Assembly (NCBI RefSeq): GCF_014633365.1
Contig: NC_068346.1
Coordinates: 11,925,030-11,989,029, forward strand
Direction: 5' to 3'
From: Diospyros lotus
Taxonomy: Eukaryota; Streptophyta; Magnoliopsida; Ericales; Ebenaceae
Length of the DNA: 64,000 nucleotides
Part shown: positions 24,481 through 37,800 of the stretch, in pieces
Position numbering within the stretch: the first letter of the stretch is position 1
Layout: each line of letters starts with the position of its first letter
Position numbers and translations under genes: made by a program
Notes under the pieces: model-generated
Told to the model about the DNA's origin: nothing
Databases searched by the model: none
The model's input: the letters and a program-made list of their open reading frames with translations, nothing else

Positions 24481-27400
24481 AGTCCAATTTCTTGTAGTGG
24501 TTGTAGATATTTTTCTTAGATTTCTATATTATCTTGAATCATCTCAATCGGAGTTTGGATGAGAGAGATATGCCCAGAATACCAAACGCTGTCGAACTAT
24601 ATATTCACATTCGAATGTATCGCAATACCAACAAACTTCAGGCCAAATTTCGACCTCCATTAAACCCGAATATTTGAAAACTCAAAACATAAAAATTGTA
24701 TATATTTTTCTTAGATTTCCATATCATCTTGAATCATCTCAATCAGAGTTCAAACGAGAAAGTTATGCCCAAAATACAAAACCTCATCGAAGCTGAATTT
24801 CTAAAACATGGTGCATCCGAATGTCTTAGCCCATATCCGGATATCCATCTAGATTCGCTACTGTAGCATCCGGATATAGCTCACATTCTTGAATTTGAAC
24901 ATCTGGATGTCTTACCCCATATCCGGATATCACTCTCAAAAACTCCCAAAGACATCTGAATATGCTTCCAACCATTCGGATATAACCCAATGCTCCTCTA
25001 ACATATCCGAATAGGCTATAAACCATCCAAATTCACTTTCCCATATTCGAATATATATGCTAAAATCTGAATACCCTATTTAATTTTCCCAAAATACATA
25101 ACAATGTTAATTTAGCAAAATTATTAAATGAATCATCAGAGATTATATGATGGAAAAAATAGCATATTAAATCTATATTACTCCTCAAATGGTGAATCAA
25201 GATTTAACCTTAAATAGCATCTCCCAAAAATTATTTTTGTCTTATAATTTACATCTTGATCATGGTAAATGTTATGAAATAAGATATGTTGAATTATCTA
25301 ATGATGGTAAAATACCCGGTATGGGTAAATGGTGTTGAAATTATGAATATTGAGGAAACAAGAATTTAAATGCATGTGGTTGGCAAATGCATACATGATG
25401 TATACATGTATATGTTATATATATATATGTAAATCTTGCGCACTTACTATTTTGTGAGGAGGGAAAGGGTACCCTAGAGCACCTGGCATGGGACGAGGTG
25501 CCATAGTTCAGCAGGTTGACTCCATATTTATTTGTGAGGTTTTATTGAAATTATGCACTTTTGCATGCATTGATTTATGGCTTGAGAGCCGGGGAGATTG
25601 ATATTGATAATGAAATGATGCACTCTTGCATGTGTTGAATGATGGCTTGCAAGCCTGTGAGAATTGATAATGACATTAAAAGTTTATGCACATTTGCATA
25701 GTGATACATGGTGACATGATATATTAAGTTGAATTGATAAATTCATGAATTATGAATCTTGTACATAATTGTGAAATCCTTGATTACTCTTCTTGGTGTC
25801 ATCGTGTTCTTGGATCCTATATATTGTTCATTGTTTCTCGAACTTGTTGAGCCTTGTGGCTCACTTGATTTTTTTTGCCATTACAGGTAAAAGAAAGACT
25901 ATTACTGGGGGCGAGTCCAGTAGGACGAACTACAGCCTAGGGATAGTGGTGTATGGAGACGCGTCCTAACTTCAAAGATCCTAGTTAGTGATTTGGTGAG
26001 GATTATAGCGATGATGATTTGTTATGTTATTGGCATTTGAGCCTCTTATTATTTTGTATGGCCATCGAGCCTAGAGTCATGAGATATTGAAAATGTAATT
26101 AAATCTTATTTAAATTTTTGCTGTTAGAAATGAAATGAGTTGTTATTTGAGTTCCGTTTTGTTCTATATCATCCATGTAATGACCTTCTTTCGAGTATCC
26201 TATGCTAAGCGAAAATATTCGAGAGTGAGGCCTTACAATAGGTGTGATAAGTAAGTGTTGTGTGTGTAAGTGTAAGGGGCAAATGTGGAAAGTGGGGCAA
26301 GGTTGGTGGGTTTAGGTGGCTGGCGAGAGGGTTGGCCATACCTTCTTGCTTCTTCTCCAATCTTCATTCTCCTTCTCTCTTTCTCTTTCTCTCTACAGTT
26401 TCTTCTCCTTCTTCTTCCATCTTCATTTTCTTCCTCTTCTTCCATTATTCTTAGTGTAATGGGAGCTTTAAGAGTGTGGGGATTTGCAGCTTTGATCTTT
26501 TTCGGTTCTAGTTTCAAGGCAAGTTCTCTTGCACCCTCTCTCTCTTTTAATGGTTTGTGTAAGTTCTCTTCTTTTGGCAAGCTTATTGCTTGTATTCCTC
26601 TTTGATGTAAAAGCTTAAATCTTCTTGTTGCCATTAATTTGAAGTGGTCTTCCAAACTCTTGGAGTTATTTTCTTGAAATGAGTAAGTTTTGTTTATAAT
26701 CTTAAAAAACTTGTGGGTTTTCCATTTGAGATGGTTTTAGGTCCCTTTGGAAGTCTCCATAGGGTATATTTCATCCCATTTTTCTTTCACGGAATGGCAT
26801 AGTGGGTTAGGAAGCTAGAATGAGAGTTTTGGAGTGATTAGTGTCCATTTTGTGTGTTTTTAGTGGGTTCTCGACCAAGTTGACTCGTCTAGAGTTGACT
26901 CGTCTAGGAGGTCAAGTTGACTTGGCCTCAACTTCACTATACTGTGCGTGTTTCTCTATTTTGGCCACAACTTTTGATATAGAAATTAGAATTGTGATTC
27001 GTTTAAAGAGTCATAAACTAGACTTAGAGAGCTTTGATTTGATATATAATATCATATATTTTAGATTTTATTTGAGTTGTTTAAGTCTTTCCCAATCCAA
27101 GTTAAGCGTGATTGTTAAGATAAATTGTTATTTAATGGATGAGCATTTGCTTTTCGTGATGGAACTTATTTAAATGATTGAATTTCTTGTCATAAACATG
27201 TTGAACCCACTTAACCATTTGGGTATGCAAGTTAAGTTGAGAGAATTTGAGAAATGATAATATAATTTCATGTGTGCATGAATTAAATTATGAAGCGACA
27301 TAGTAAAGCCTTAAATGATCTTTTATGATATAGAAGAGTCTTTGATGAAGGAAATGCCTCCATGAATCACTAAGGATGTTAATCATGATATGTTTTACGA

Positions 27401-28750
27401 TTTTGGATTTGATGCATAATGGTGGGATTATGGCTTACATGAAGTGCGTTAAGCATAGCATAGTAATTATCATTGGGCACTCATAGTTTAAAGAAGGACA
27501 TGCATGTATTATGCACATAGCCATGGGTATACACTATGTATAAAGGGCTTGCATGTACTATGGTGGTCACTCGTGATGTGGCATGTACTTGAATTCGTAT
27601 ATGCATGCTTGATGTTATAATTTACGCCACTAGTATTATTTTGGGCGCGACAGCTAAGTCTGCGTGTGTGAAAGAAGGTACCCTATGAGAGCCTGACACG
27701 GGTGAGGTGGTCGTAAACCCAGTAGGCGTTTCTCGAGCCAGGAGTGGTTATTGGAATTTTGGTATTTGTGTATATATATATACATCTGCATGGATGTGTT
27801 GGCTATTGAGTATATATACATCTGCATGGATGTGTTGGCTATTTGAGCATATATACATCTGCATGGATGATTGGCTATTTGAACTGTTGTGATGCATGGG
27901 AAAGTCATCCCTTTGTAAATTGAGACATGAGCTATGCAATAATTCTTTAAAGGCATGACATTCAATTGAATGATGAGTATCCTTCATAATATATGCATGC
28001 ATGCATGCATAGTAGTGGCAACCTTGGGGGCCACGTGGGTTTCTCTGTTATGGCTTCATGTGCATGACCATGGCATGGGAAAAAGAAGTCTGGTACTCAT
28101 GTGAAATGCATGTTATGATGCATATGGTTAGAGGAACCTTGTATGCCAATTGTTGTGCGTGTGCATGTATACCTTATGAAAATTTAAAATGGCCGGGTTT
28201 TGTTAAAATATGAAGAAATGGTTGCCTCTGAGGAGGTTGTTGTCAAGTGTGGAAGGCATGAACTCAATTGAGGTATAGTGGTCAGGTAATGAGTTTTCCT
28301 TAACTCTTTGTTATTCATGCCTTCGTATATTGATCTCGTTGTAATTTCCCTTTGTTATATATTTGCTGAGCCTTGTGGCTCACCCTTGCTTCTTTTGTCA
28401 TTCCAGGGAAAAAGGAAATAATTAATTAGGGCGAGTTTTGATAGATGTGTACAGAGATGTCTCGGCCTCAAAGATCCATGGGTGTAGTTTTGAGGGTATG
28501 AGTAAAGGGCTTCATGATGTATCTAAAGTTGTTCCCTTGTATATTTTAAAATGTATGGGTTGTAAACTTGAGCTTATGATGTAAATAAAGATGTATAATG
28601 TTGATTTTGGCTCCTATTAATAGTGAACAAATATGGGAATGAAAAGAATTTTTGGAAAATTCGAGATAATATTTGTATCTATATCCATTTTGAATGGACC
28701 TTCTCTCTGACTTCCTATGCTAGCAGGTAATTCGGGAGCGGGCCCTAACA

Positions 28751-29390
28751 ATGACACATAAAAAATTATAAATAAGATTTTTACGTGAAAAACCTTTCCA
28801 AAATGAAGAAGAAAAACCACAAGACTAAATATTCGTCAAGAGCTCTACTATAATCAAAGAGGTTACAAAAAAGGAAAAAGAAAAAAAAAAACTTGTTCAA
28901 GTTCACACAATGAATACATAACTCCAATTCCAACAAGAAATGAGTTAATCTCACAAAACTAGAGAAATTGAAGAAATCTCACCAAATTCATGGCTACTTT
29001 TCACACAGTAAATCTAAAAGTTACAATGAACCAATCTACAATCCCACTGTTAAGAATAAACTTCAATGTGTCTTCTATGTACACACCAAATGTTGGCTCA
29101 ATCGCACCACATATTGATGTTTGTTCAGCCACTTAGGTTCGTTGAACTAACCAAAATTCTGCAATAGTTTTTGACTTTTTCTCTTTGTTTTCTCCTTTTT
29201 GTGAATGAATTTTTTTACTCTCTAGCCTTAGGCCATCCACTTGAAGGAGATAACCCTAGCAGTAAGTGGGCCAAAAAACGCTTAAGTAAACTAGCAAAAA
29301 TTTTGAGTTTAAAATATGAGTACACAAACTAACTTTAGCCACCCTTCACATAAAAGGGAAACCCAACAAATCTCCCTCTCCAACTATGTG
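28751..29390. other. Remaining copia LTR sequence and PPT junction
   Basis: This gene-free stretch between LTR A1 and LTR B2 is the main part of the minus-strand copia 3' LTR plus the PPT. Bases 29386-29390 (ATGTG) are the left target-site copy of LTR B2. Confidence 0.55.
29370..29385 (-). promoter_or_regulatory. Polypurine tract of the copia element
   Basis: The minus strand reads GTTGGAGAGGGAGATT directly before the LTR start TGTTGGG. After removing the insertions B2 and C1 it lies about 30 bp from the end of the degenerate polyprotein. It would prime plus-strand DNA synthesis during reverse transcription. Confidence 0.65.
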
Positions 29391-31708
29391 TGTAATACCC
29401 CGTTTCGGCATAAGGTTGCCAGGCAATTTAGATGAGTTTAAAATATCAAAAAGTAGGTTGATAGTAAAATAAGTCACTGAATCAATTGAAGGGAGTGCTT
29501 TGAAACTTAGATATCAAAGGAAAATGATATAGTATCAACTTGCATCTCGAGACATGATTTTTAGCATCGAAAGAAATTGGATCAGAAACTATTTTCGATA
29601 CAGCTAAAATACAGCTTCGATTCAAGCTAAAAAATCGAATCGTCGTAGGAGACTCCCGGAAAGTCAACAGAACCTTAAGGGGGCTCTGTTTTTCGTAAGG
29701 ATTAACTCTGGAGTAGTTTCGGAACGAAAGAAAGGTCTGGTAAGGGTGCAGGGACGAAATTATCCTTATCGAGTAAGCTATAAATTATTAATTTTGGATT
29801 TTTGGTATCGCAATGCAAATTAATTTGACATTTGAGGATGTAAATACAATTAGAGAATTATCTAAGTGAAATAGAGATGAATCTTGGATTTAAATGCGTA
29901 ATTTTTTATTATTATGGGATAATATAAAGTGATATATATATGTACATACATAGCTGTGCGCGTGTGTGAGTGAGGCGGCCGAAAGTTGCAAAGTTGCTGT
30001 AAGTTGGAAAACTAATTGCAAACAAGATTGAGCTGATTTAGCAATAAAGTTTGGAGTGATTTGAGGAGGTTTTTCAGATTATGTGATGTAGAAATGTAAA
30101 TATATATATATACATCTATATAATATGGCATGATAGTTTTTGAATTGTCTAAAATGTATAGACATTTTGATGGCTGGGATTAATTTCTGATACATTGATG
30201 GTTGGGATTAAAAGTTTTCTCGCCCAAAGTCAGGCAACCATCTTCCACCCACAACGCAGCCACCCCCCCCCCCAAACACACATATATATATATATACACA
30301 TTCACATCACAACGCAACCACCCACCCACACACACACATATATATATATACACACTCACATCTATATACACTCAGCTATATACACAGGCACACACTCACA
30401 ATGCAACCGCCCACACACAATCGACTCTCTTTATATATATATACAGATCAGAGTAAGCAGTGGGTGAGGGAGTTGAAGGCCGAACGGTGGCCGCTGGCGG
30501 ACAATACAACGGCTGGGTGCGACGGTCGGAGGGGAGGGCTGATGGTGGTCGGACGATGCAGCAGTAGGGTCGAACGGCAATAGCGGGTCCGTGCGCGCAG
30601 GGTAGAACGGCGATGGTGGCCCGCGGCGGCGAACGGCTGATGGCGGCGGTGGGGCGGCGACTGAGGACAATCGGCGGAGACGACGTTGGCCGTGGAGACT
30701 GCGCGGGCGATGGCTGATGTTGTGCGTTGCGTTGTAGGCAGAAGAATCGGGAGGAAGAAGATGAACAGAGAAGGAGAAAAAAATAAAAGAAAAATGTATT
30801 TTTTAATTAATACATTGCTGTGCACGAACTCCAAATTAATTAATACGTTGCGTTGCGTTTCTGTGCACGGAATGTATTTTTTGTGTGTATTTTTATAGGT
30901 GCATGTTCCATTAATTAAATGTGTTTTTTATTCCTCGGAATATATTTTTTATGTGTATTTTTATAGTTGCATGTTCCATTAATTAAATGTATTTTTTATG
31001 TATATGCATATTTATAGTTGTATTCTCTGTGTGTATGTATGTTAATGTATTGGATTAATTAAATACATTTTTTTTGTATGTATGTATATTTATGTATTCT
31101 GTGTATGTATATATATTCTTTGTGTGTAACTGTCAATCAAATTTTGTGATAGAATATTTTGAGCTATGATTTATTAATTAATAAAAAATTAAATTTATTA
31201 TTTAGGACGATTGTAAACAACTAAAAATAATCTTATTTTTTGATTTCTTATTTTAAAATGTTACTATATTCTATAGAATTTTTCATAATTATCTGGCATC
31301 ATATATTTTAAAAACTTCAAACTCAAAACCAAACAAATCTTTTGCTCAGAAACCCTCTTAACCCAACAAAAAAATATTCAATTTATTATGTAACCAAAAT
31401 GTATCACGCCAACTATCAATCAAATTTTATAGTGGAATATGTTAGTGATGAAGTAATAAAAATGAGTATGACATTGAGTTTAGCTATGATTTACTGTTTA
31501 ATAAAAAATTAAATTTATCGTATACGACCATTGTAAATAACTAAAAATAATCTTTTCATAAAATAAAGATAAAATTAAATATAAAAAAACCCTCATAATT
31601 TCTATAGGACGATTCCTCTATTTTTTTTATTTCTTATTTCAAATTTAAAATGTTACCATTTTATGTTAAAAATAACATTATTATTATAATTAACATCTAT
31701 ATAGTAAA

Positions 31709-34111
31709 TGTAATACCCGAAAAATTATTAAGAAAATAAATGATATTTAATGAAGGGTATATATGACACACTAACGTAGTCTTAGATGATTAAATCAATC
31801 AGAGGGAGTAACCCGGACCTTAGATAGTTAAAGAAAATTGTACAGTATCGACAAGTGATTCGAATTATGATTTTTAGTGATGAAAGAAGTGGGATCGGGA
31901 ACAGTTTTCGGTACAGCTGTCGACCGGGCTGAGAAAACCGAATCGACGTAGGAAACATCCAGAAGATCAACGGAACGTGTCAAGGACTAATATATAATGT
32001 GTAGAACAACCCTTAAGCGATTTCGGGTTGAATCAAATGGATTTAAGGACTATTTGACCAGTCGGGCCTAAGTGCAGTTTTCTAAATTTGCTCGAGGAAG
32101 GTCAAGACAGTAATTTTTCAGAAGTTTCAAGGACCAAATGAAGAGTGCTAATCTTGAGGGCCTTAATGGTGTAGTTGGATTTATCAGGGGTATCATGGAA
32201 AGAAGAAAAATGAGATTAGAGAAATTATGGGGGTCAAAGTGCAAAAAATGGAAAATTGCATAGTGTGAACACGGCACCTGCAAATCGGCCGCCGCAAATC
32301 CTTGCACATGGAGGCCAAATCTGGAGATTGGACGGCCGAGGCTTGCTTGGGGGAGGTCGTATACGGCCATAGGAGTCTTGGGGAGCAAGGGTTGATCGGT
32401 GATTGGCCGGATTTTAGCCGATTTTCGGGTATAAAAGGAGGCCGCGAGTTCGAGCTTTTAAAAGCATAAATCAACCAAGATTTTGAATGTTTCTGGGCGA
32501 GTGATTAAGGGGCTTTTGGTCGCGAGGAATCAAGGATCACTTTGGGATCGATTTGAAGCATTTTGGTGTATGTTTGAGGAGTGTTCGAACTTGGCCGAGG
32601 GTTGGAGGCGGTCCGCCACCGCCGACCTGCAACTGGCCGTTTGGGCCACTTTCCGGTGGCCTTTCGGCCTAAAAATGGTACCATCTGGATCGATTCTCCA
32701 AGGGCTTCAAGGGGGTACCGGTTTTGCAGCCATCGGAGCAACCGCCGGTGACCGGTCTTGAGGAAGAAGACGACGCGCGTGGCTGCACGCGCCAGCTTCC
32801 ACGCGCAGTCATGCGCCAGGCGCGTGAGGGCGCGTGTGATAGGGGCATTTTGGTATTTTTCTTTCAGTATTTTTGTTAATTTATTTTAGGAATTGTTGTG
32901 TTGAAATATTTTGGAAAATAACTAAGGAAATAATTATTTTGGAATTATTGAAGTGAAAATTGGGAGAAAATAGAGGAAATTATGGAAAAATTGAGGAAAA
33001 TAGATTTTAATGCTTCCTTAATTAAATATGACGTTTAGGAAGTATCTTGGCTTGAGGTTAAGCACAAGTTCAAGTATTTGGGGTTTGGCACGCAAATCAA
33101 GGCCGTGCACAAGGATCGAGGCAATCCAAATTCATTCGAGGTGAGTGGTTTGATTCCAACTTTTCCTTGTTTTGGAAGTGTTTTTAGGTGCTTGTGGTGA
33201 GTTCTAGTGAGCGGTTATACCCTCCTAGACATAAATTGTTTTACAAGGCTTTGCTTATGATCATTGTGTCGATATTTGCTACATTGCATTAACTGTTTTA
33301 TTTTAAAATGTTGGTGCATGGCGTGTAAATTTTCATATCATGTGGGGGTCAAGTCTAATTGCATCGTTTGGTCCATATGGGGCGGTATGGGGTCTACTTG
33401 AGATTGGGACAATGTTAATCCAGGTGAACGGGTGTCACACTGGGGCACTCGAGGGAATAATGTTAAACCAGGTGAACGGGTGTCACGACGGTGCACCCGA
33501 GGGATTAACGTTGGACCAGGTGAACGTGTGCCACAGTGGGACATTCGAGGGATTAAGTATGTCAAGGTGATATCTCGAGTTAGACGTGTCTTGCATATTG
33601 TCGTATAGTATGTCATGTTCGTATGTCTTTCATGCATTGTATATCTGTTTTATGCCGTCACTTAGATGTTTATCATCTAACGTGGGCTATGCCCCTGGAA
33701 CGTTTAATGTTCCAGCCAGGAACTGCTGCGAGGGCAAGGATGTGGCCGGTTGAGGGCCAATGGTGCTTAGTTTGTTAAGTCGCTGTAACGTTTGGAGGAT
33801 TTAATATGCATTTCAAGTTGTAAATGAACAGTTGTATAATAGCGATTTTATCATTTGATCTGTATTAAGTATTTTTGCTATGGAAATACAATGGTGTTTT
33901 GGTATTAGTGTATCCGCTGCGTTGTATTAAGACTCGTTTAGTTTAAGATTATTGATCTTGATAGTTAAACGGGCAAGACTGGGGTTCGCGGGGTTTTGTT
34001 TCTGCATGTGAAGATTGTTCTTGAAATACCGCGCGTGTGTAACTTAAAGAAAAAAAAAGAAATCCCGGGAATACCCTTATAGTGACACGCCTGGCGAGAC
34101 GGGGTGTTACA
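31709..34111 (+). mobile_element. Solo LTR B3 (2403 bp) inside the Helitron
   Basis: It starts TGTAATACCCGAAAAATT and ends GAGACGGGGTGTTACA, flanked by the perfect duplication GTAAA (31704-31708, 34112-34116). A TATA box GTATAAAAGG lies at 32429-32438, so orientation is plus. GC-rich sequence at 32773-32838 repeats ACGCGC/GCGCGT, and a 48-bp tandem repeat lies at 33412-33555. It is the cleanest family-B reference copy here. No internal domain remains. Confidence 0.94.
33412..33555 (+). repeat. 48-bp tandem repeat, three units, inside LTR B3
   Basis: Each unit has CCAGGTGAACG..GTG..CAC..CGAGGGA. The 48-bp period is 16 codons, so the repeat stays open in one frame (QVNGCHTGALEG-like), but it is inside an LTR and is not a gene. 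Confidence 0.9.
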
Positions 34112-34209
34112 GTAAAGCAGAAGAATATTTAAAAATATGTAAAATATTTTAGAGACACATTTCAATGGCTAAGATGAATTTTAAATATATATCAATGGTT
34201 GAGATTAAC

Positions 34210-34850
34210 TGAGATGAATGATGTTCCCACCCATTCACTCCCTCACTCATTGCCTCTCTCTCTCTCCCTTTGTCTTTCTCTCTCTCACAAATCCACTCAT
34301 CCACCCTGTACTCACTTCCTCTCTCTTTTTCTCTCTCACAAACCCACATATCCATGCCATCGGCAGGTGCAACGGCGGTGGGGGAAGGGAGGGCCAGCTG
34401 TGGGTGGGGGGCTGACAGGTGCGACAACCACTCACTCCCTCACTCATTACCTCACTTTCTCTCCCTATCTCTTTCTCTTTCTCATAAACCCACCTACCTA
34501 TGCCATTGGCAGGTGTGACGGCAGTGGGGGAAGGGAGGGTTAACGGCGGGCGAGGAGGGGGGCCAGCGAGTGTGATGGCGGTAAGGGAGGCAAAGAGGGA
34601 CGACGGCATGTGGGGGGCCGATGGGTGCGACGGCTACTCACTCCCTCATTCATTACCTCTTTCCCCCCCTTTCTTGAACTCTCTCTCTCATTCCCTCACT
34701 CATTGCCTCTCTCCCTCTCCTTCTCTTTTTTTTTTTCTCTCACAAACCCACCCACCCATGTCATCGACGGGTGCAACAGTGTGGGAGGGGGGGAAAGGAG
34801 GGTCTACGATGGGTGGGGGGCTGGCGAATGGGGGCAAGGCGTTGCGAGGG
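34210..34850. repeat. About 200-bp minisatellite in the Helitron (three units)
   Basis: Each unit joins a pyrimidine part (CACTCCCTCACTCATT, CTCTCTC runs, CACAAACCCACC) to a purine part (ATGCCATCGGCAGGTGCAAC, GGTGGGGGAAGGGAGGG). Units begin near 34218, 34431 and 34637. Tandem arrays inside Helitrons are common. Frames over it are low-complexity. Confidence 0.75.
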
Positions 34851-37800
34851 ATGGTATGGGGGTGATGGAGGTCTGAGATGACCCACGGGCCCCCAATCGG
34901 CCGCTATCAGGGGCTCCAAGGGTCGCTAGCGACGATTGGTATGTATTATTTAATATTTAATTTTTAATTTAATGTATTCAGATTGTATAACACTTACTAA
35001 TGTGCTTTATTATATAGATTTAGTAATTTTTTTATTATAAAATGTTAACAAATCTATAATAACTTTAATTTTTGTATTTTGTTCAATATTTACAATTCTT
35101 TTTACAATATTAATGAACATTATTACATTTTAATTTTAATATTATTTTACACCGTGCCTGAAAACACGGGTATACGCTAGTACATATATATGCTGTGTGT
35201 GTGCGTGTGTGTGTGAAAAGGCAGAGGGTCGAGAGCTGTGAGAGAAGCCGAGAGAGAGAGTGAGGGCTTGTGAGAGCTTGGACGAGAGCCGTGAGAGATC
35301 GAGACAAAGAGAGAAGCCGAGAGAGGGAAGGAGAAATGGTCGAATTCGACCATGGCAGCAAGTTGGCCGAGAGTTCATGAAGTAGAGGTCGAGCTTGAGA
35401 GATATCAAGATCGAGAGAGAGAGAAAGGATCGTGATGGCTGGCCGAAGAGCAATAGCGGGAGGCAGCGACGTCGGTCGTGGCCGTTGCAGTAGCAAGTGG
35501 TTGCCATAGCCGTAAGTCCAAGCTTCTAGCAAGCTCGACGAGCAGTGGCAGTAGCCGGTTCGGTTCAGTTGCGACCAAGGAGGCGTCGATGGAGGCCGGT
35601 ACGGCTATTAGCCAGGCCAAAGGCGGTTCAAGCTGGCCGCAAGCTTCCAGGCGCAACCATGGCGGATGCGTTGCAGCACGCAGGCCTTACACGGGATGTC
35701 GATGGCCGAGGTGGCATGTGTATTGATGGCGGCGTCGGAGGTGGTGTCAGTGGAAGTCGTTAGTGGCTGGTGAGGGCGGTCCAGGTAGGCTGAAGCAGAG
35801 CTAGTGTGCGCATGGCTGGTGCGTAGGGGAAGAAGAAGAGCAGAGATTGAAGATGAAGAAAGAAAAGAAAAAGAAAGAAAAAAACGAAAGAAAATGTAGA
35901 AAAATCTTAGAAAAATTCTAGAAAATAGGAAATGGAGATTTAGTAATATTTCGGAGATTTTGGCTAGGAAAATTGTTCAGGCACGTGTTTCGAGGTAGTG
36001 CACGAAAATTGAGATGTCGCATATAAAAATCTAAGTAATGCGTGAGAATTCAGGTAATGCACAAGAATCGAGGTGGTGTGCGAGAATCGAGAATTTGTGC
36101 CAGAATCGAGATTGGTCACACATTTCGAGATCAGGGCACGCATACCAAGAAAGCTTGAAAGGCTAAGTTAAGGTAAGTAAAATTCCTTAGAAATTCCAGT
36201 AAATTAAGAAAACTATTCTATGAATCATTATAGAGAAATATTCGAGGAAATACTTGAGAAATGCTTAGTTTGGATTATTGAGGAATTATTTAGTGGGAAA
36301 ATGTTTAAGGAATTTTTGAGGAAAATAGGAAGAAATAAAGGAAAGTCATGAGAAAATTAGGGAAAATAGAATATTAATTTATTGAATTAATATGATGGCC
36401 ATGGTATGTTGAGGTTCCGATTTGAGTACGTTAAAAGCTTGGCACAAGAATCAAGATGTTATGAGATGCGAATGAGGTAAGTGGTACTTCCTAACTGAAT
36501 TTAGTTTTATGAAAATGCTTGGTTTGTAAGTTGTTCGATCCCAAAATCCGATTTTATGTAAATGATTTTATCATGTTGTCATGTCTTGATGTGAGTATGT
36601 CATGTAGATTGCATTTACATGTTTTGATTTATGAAATATGCATATGGGCATGATGAGATTCACGGTCATACGTTGCATGGGTTTGGGATTAGATACTAGC
36701 GCTGTTGCTTTGCCAAGGGTGCACCTATACACCCTAGTCCGGCAGGGAGACTGTAAAAATGGCCGGTAATCTTAAGATACAGTTGACCCAAACATGAGAG
36801 TTATGATATTATGTGCATTACATACATACACTACAAGAAAAATGAGTTTTAACGATGAAAAAATCAGTAGTTAAAAGTTGATTTCCTATCGTTAAAAAGT
36901 TGTAACGACGGGAATGATAAACTCGTCGTTAATTGTATTAGCAACTGTATGATTCCCGTCGTTAAAAATAATTATTAATTACCAAATTATAACCCAATAA
37001 TGACAATATTTCATGTCGTTAATAGTCTAAACAATTAGCGATCATATAATTCCTATCGTTAAAAATAACTTTTTAGTTATCAAAACACAAACCAATAACG
37101 ACAATATTTTCTCTCGTTAATAATGTGAACAATTAGCGACGATATGATTCATATCGTTAAAAAAATATTTTTTTATTTTTTTTTATTTTTTTTAATAGTA
37201 TGAAAACAATTGCTAGTCATCATTGACAAAAACATCTTGTTTTGATATAAGCCACCAAACCTATGTATCATTATCCATATCAAATTGGAATAACACTCAT
37301 AAAATTAAACATGTCATTCAAATAACACCAAAGTAATCATTATCCATTAGCATTTACACACCAAAAGTAGTATATATATAAGAATTAATTGCCAACAAAT
37401 TACACCAAAAAATATGTTCAACTAAAAATAACACTTTGACAATTGTATATACTATTCAAAAATGTACAAAACTAATGTACAACAAAACACTATATAGTCA
37501 TAAAATTGTTCATGTATTCTAAGACAATAGTTGTTTCCTTTAGAGTCTTGTTGTCTCATTGACCTATAAAAAATAAAATAAAATATGAAATTAGAGTCAA
37601 AGAAGTGTTTATGTTTTCTTTATAAAATGTTAGAAATAGAATTAACAAAGACCAAAACGTCTCCATCACAAACTACATAACATACAATCACTAAAATGTA
37701 CCAAAACATAGAAACCCTTAAATATAGAGTAGATTGAGATGTAGATTAACAAAAACACCAAGCCTTAGTTCTATGGAATGGGGCCACCTATATGAATTCT

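Larger units (their letters stand above)
30115..35180 (+). mobile_element. Helitron (non-autonomous), possibly two stacked copies
   Basis: The 3' end is diagnostic: CCGTG (35152-35156) and CACGG (35165-35169) form a hairpin 11 nt before CTAG (35177-35180), followed by T. The 5' end is TC at 30115 (TCTATATAATATGG) preceded by A, giving the A/T insertion typical of Helitrons. A second TC start, TCTATATAGTAAA, lies at 31696 after A, and the 85 bp following each start are similar (GATGGCTGGGATTAA and AATGGCTAAGATGAA), so a second Helitron probably sits inside or against the first and uses the 35180 end. Solo LTR B3 is inserted 13 bp inside the second start. No Rep/helicase is present. GC-rich blocks at 30460-30720 have no recognisable coding content. 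Confidence 0.75.

Noticed and set aside
34199..34876. Several overlapping frames in the Helitron
   Set aside because: All are low-complexity translations of the 200-bp CT/GA minisatellite.
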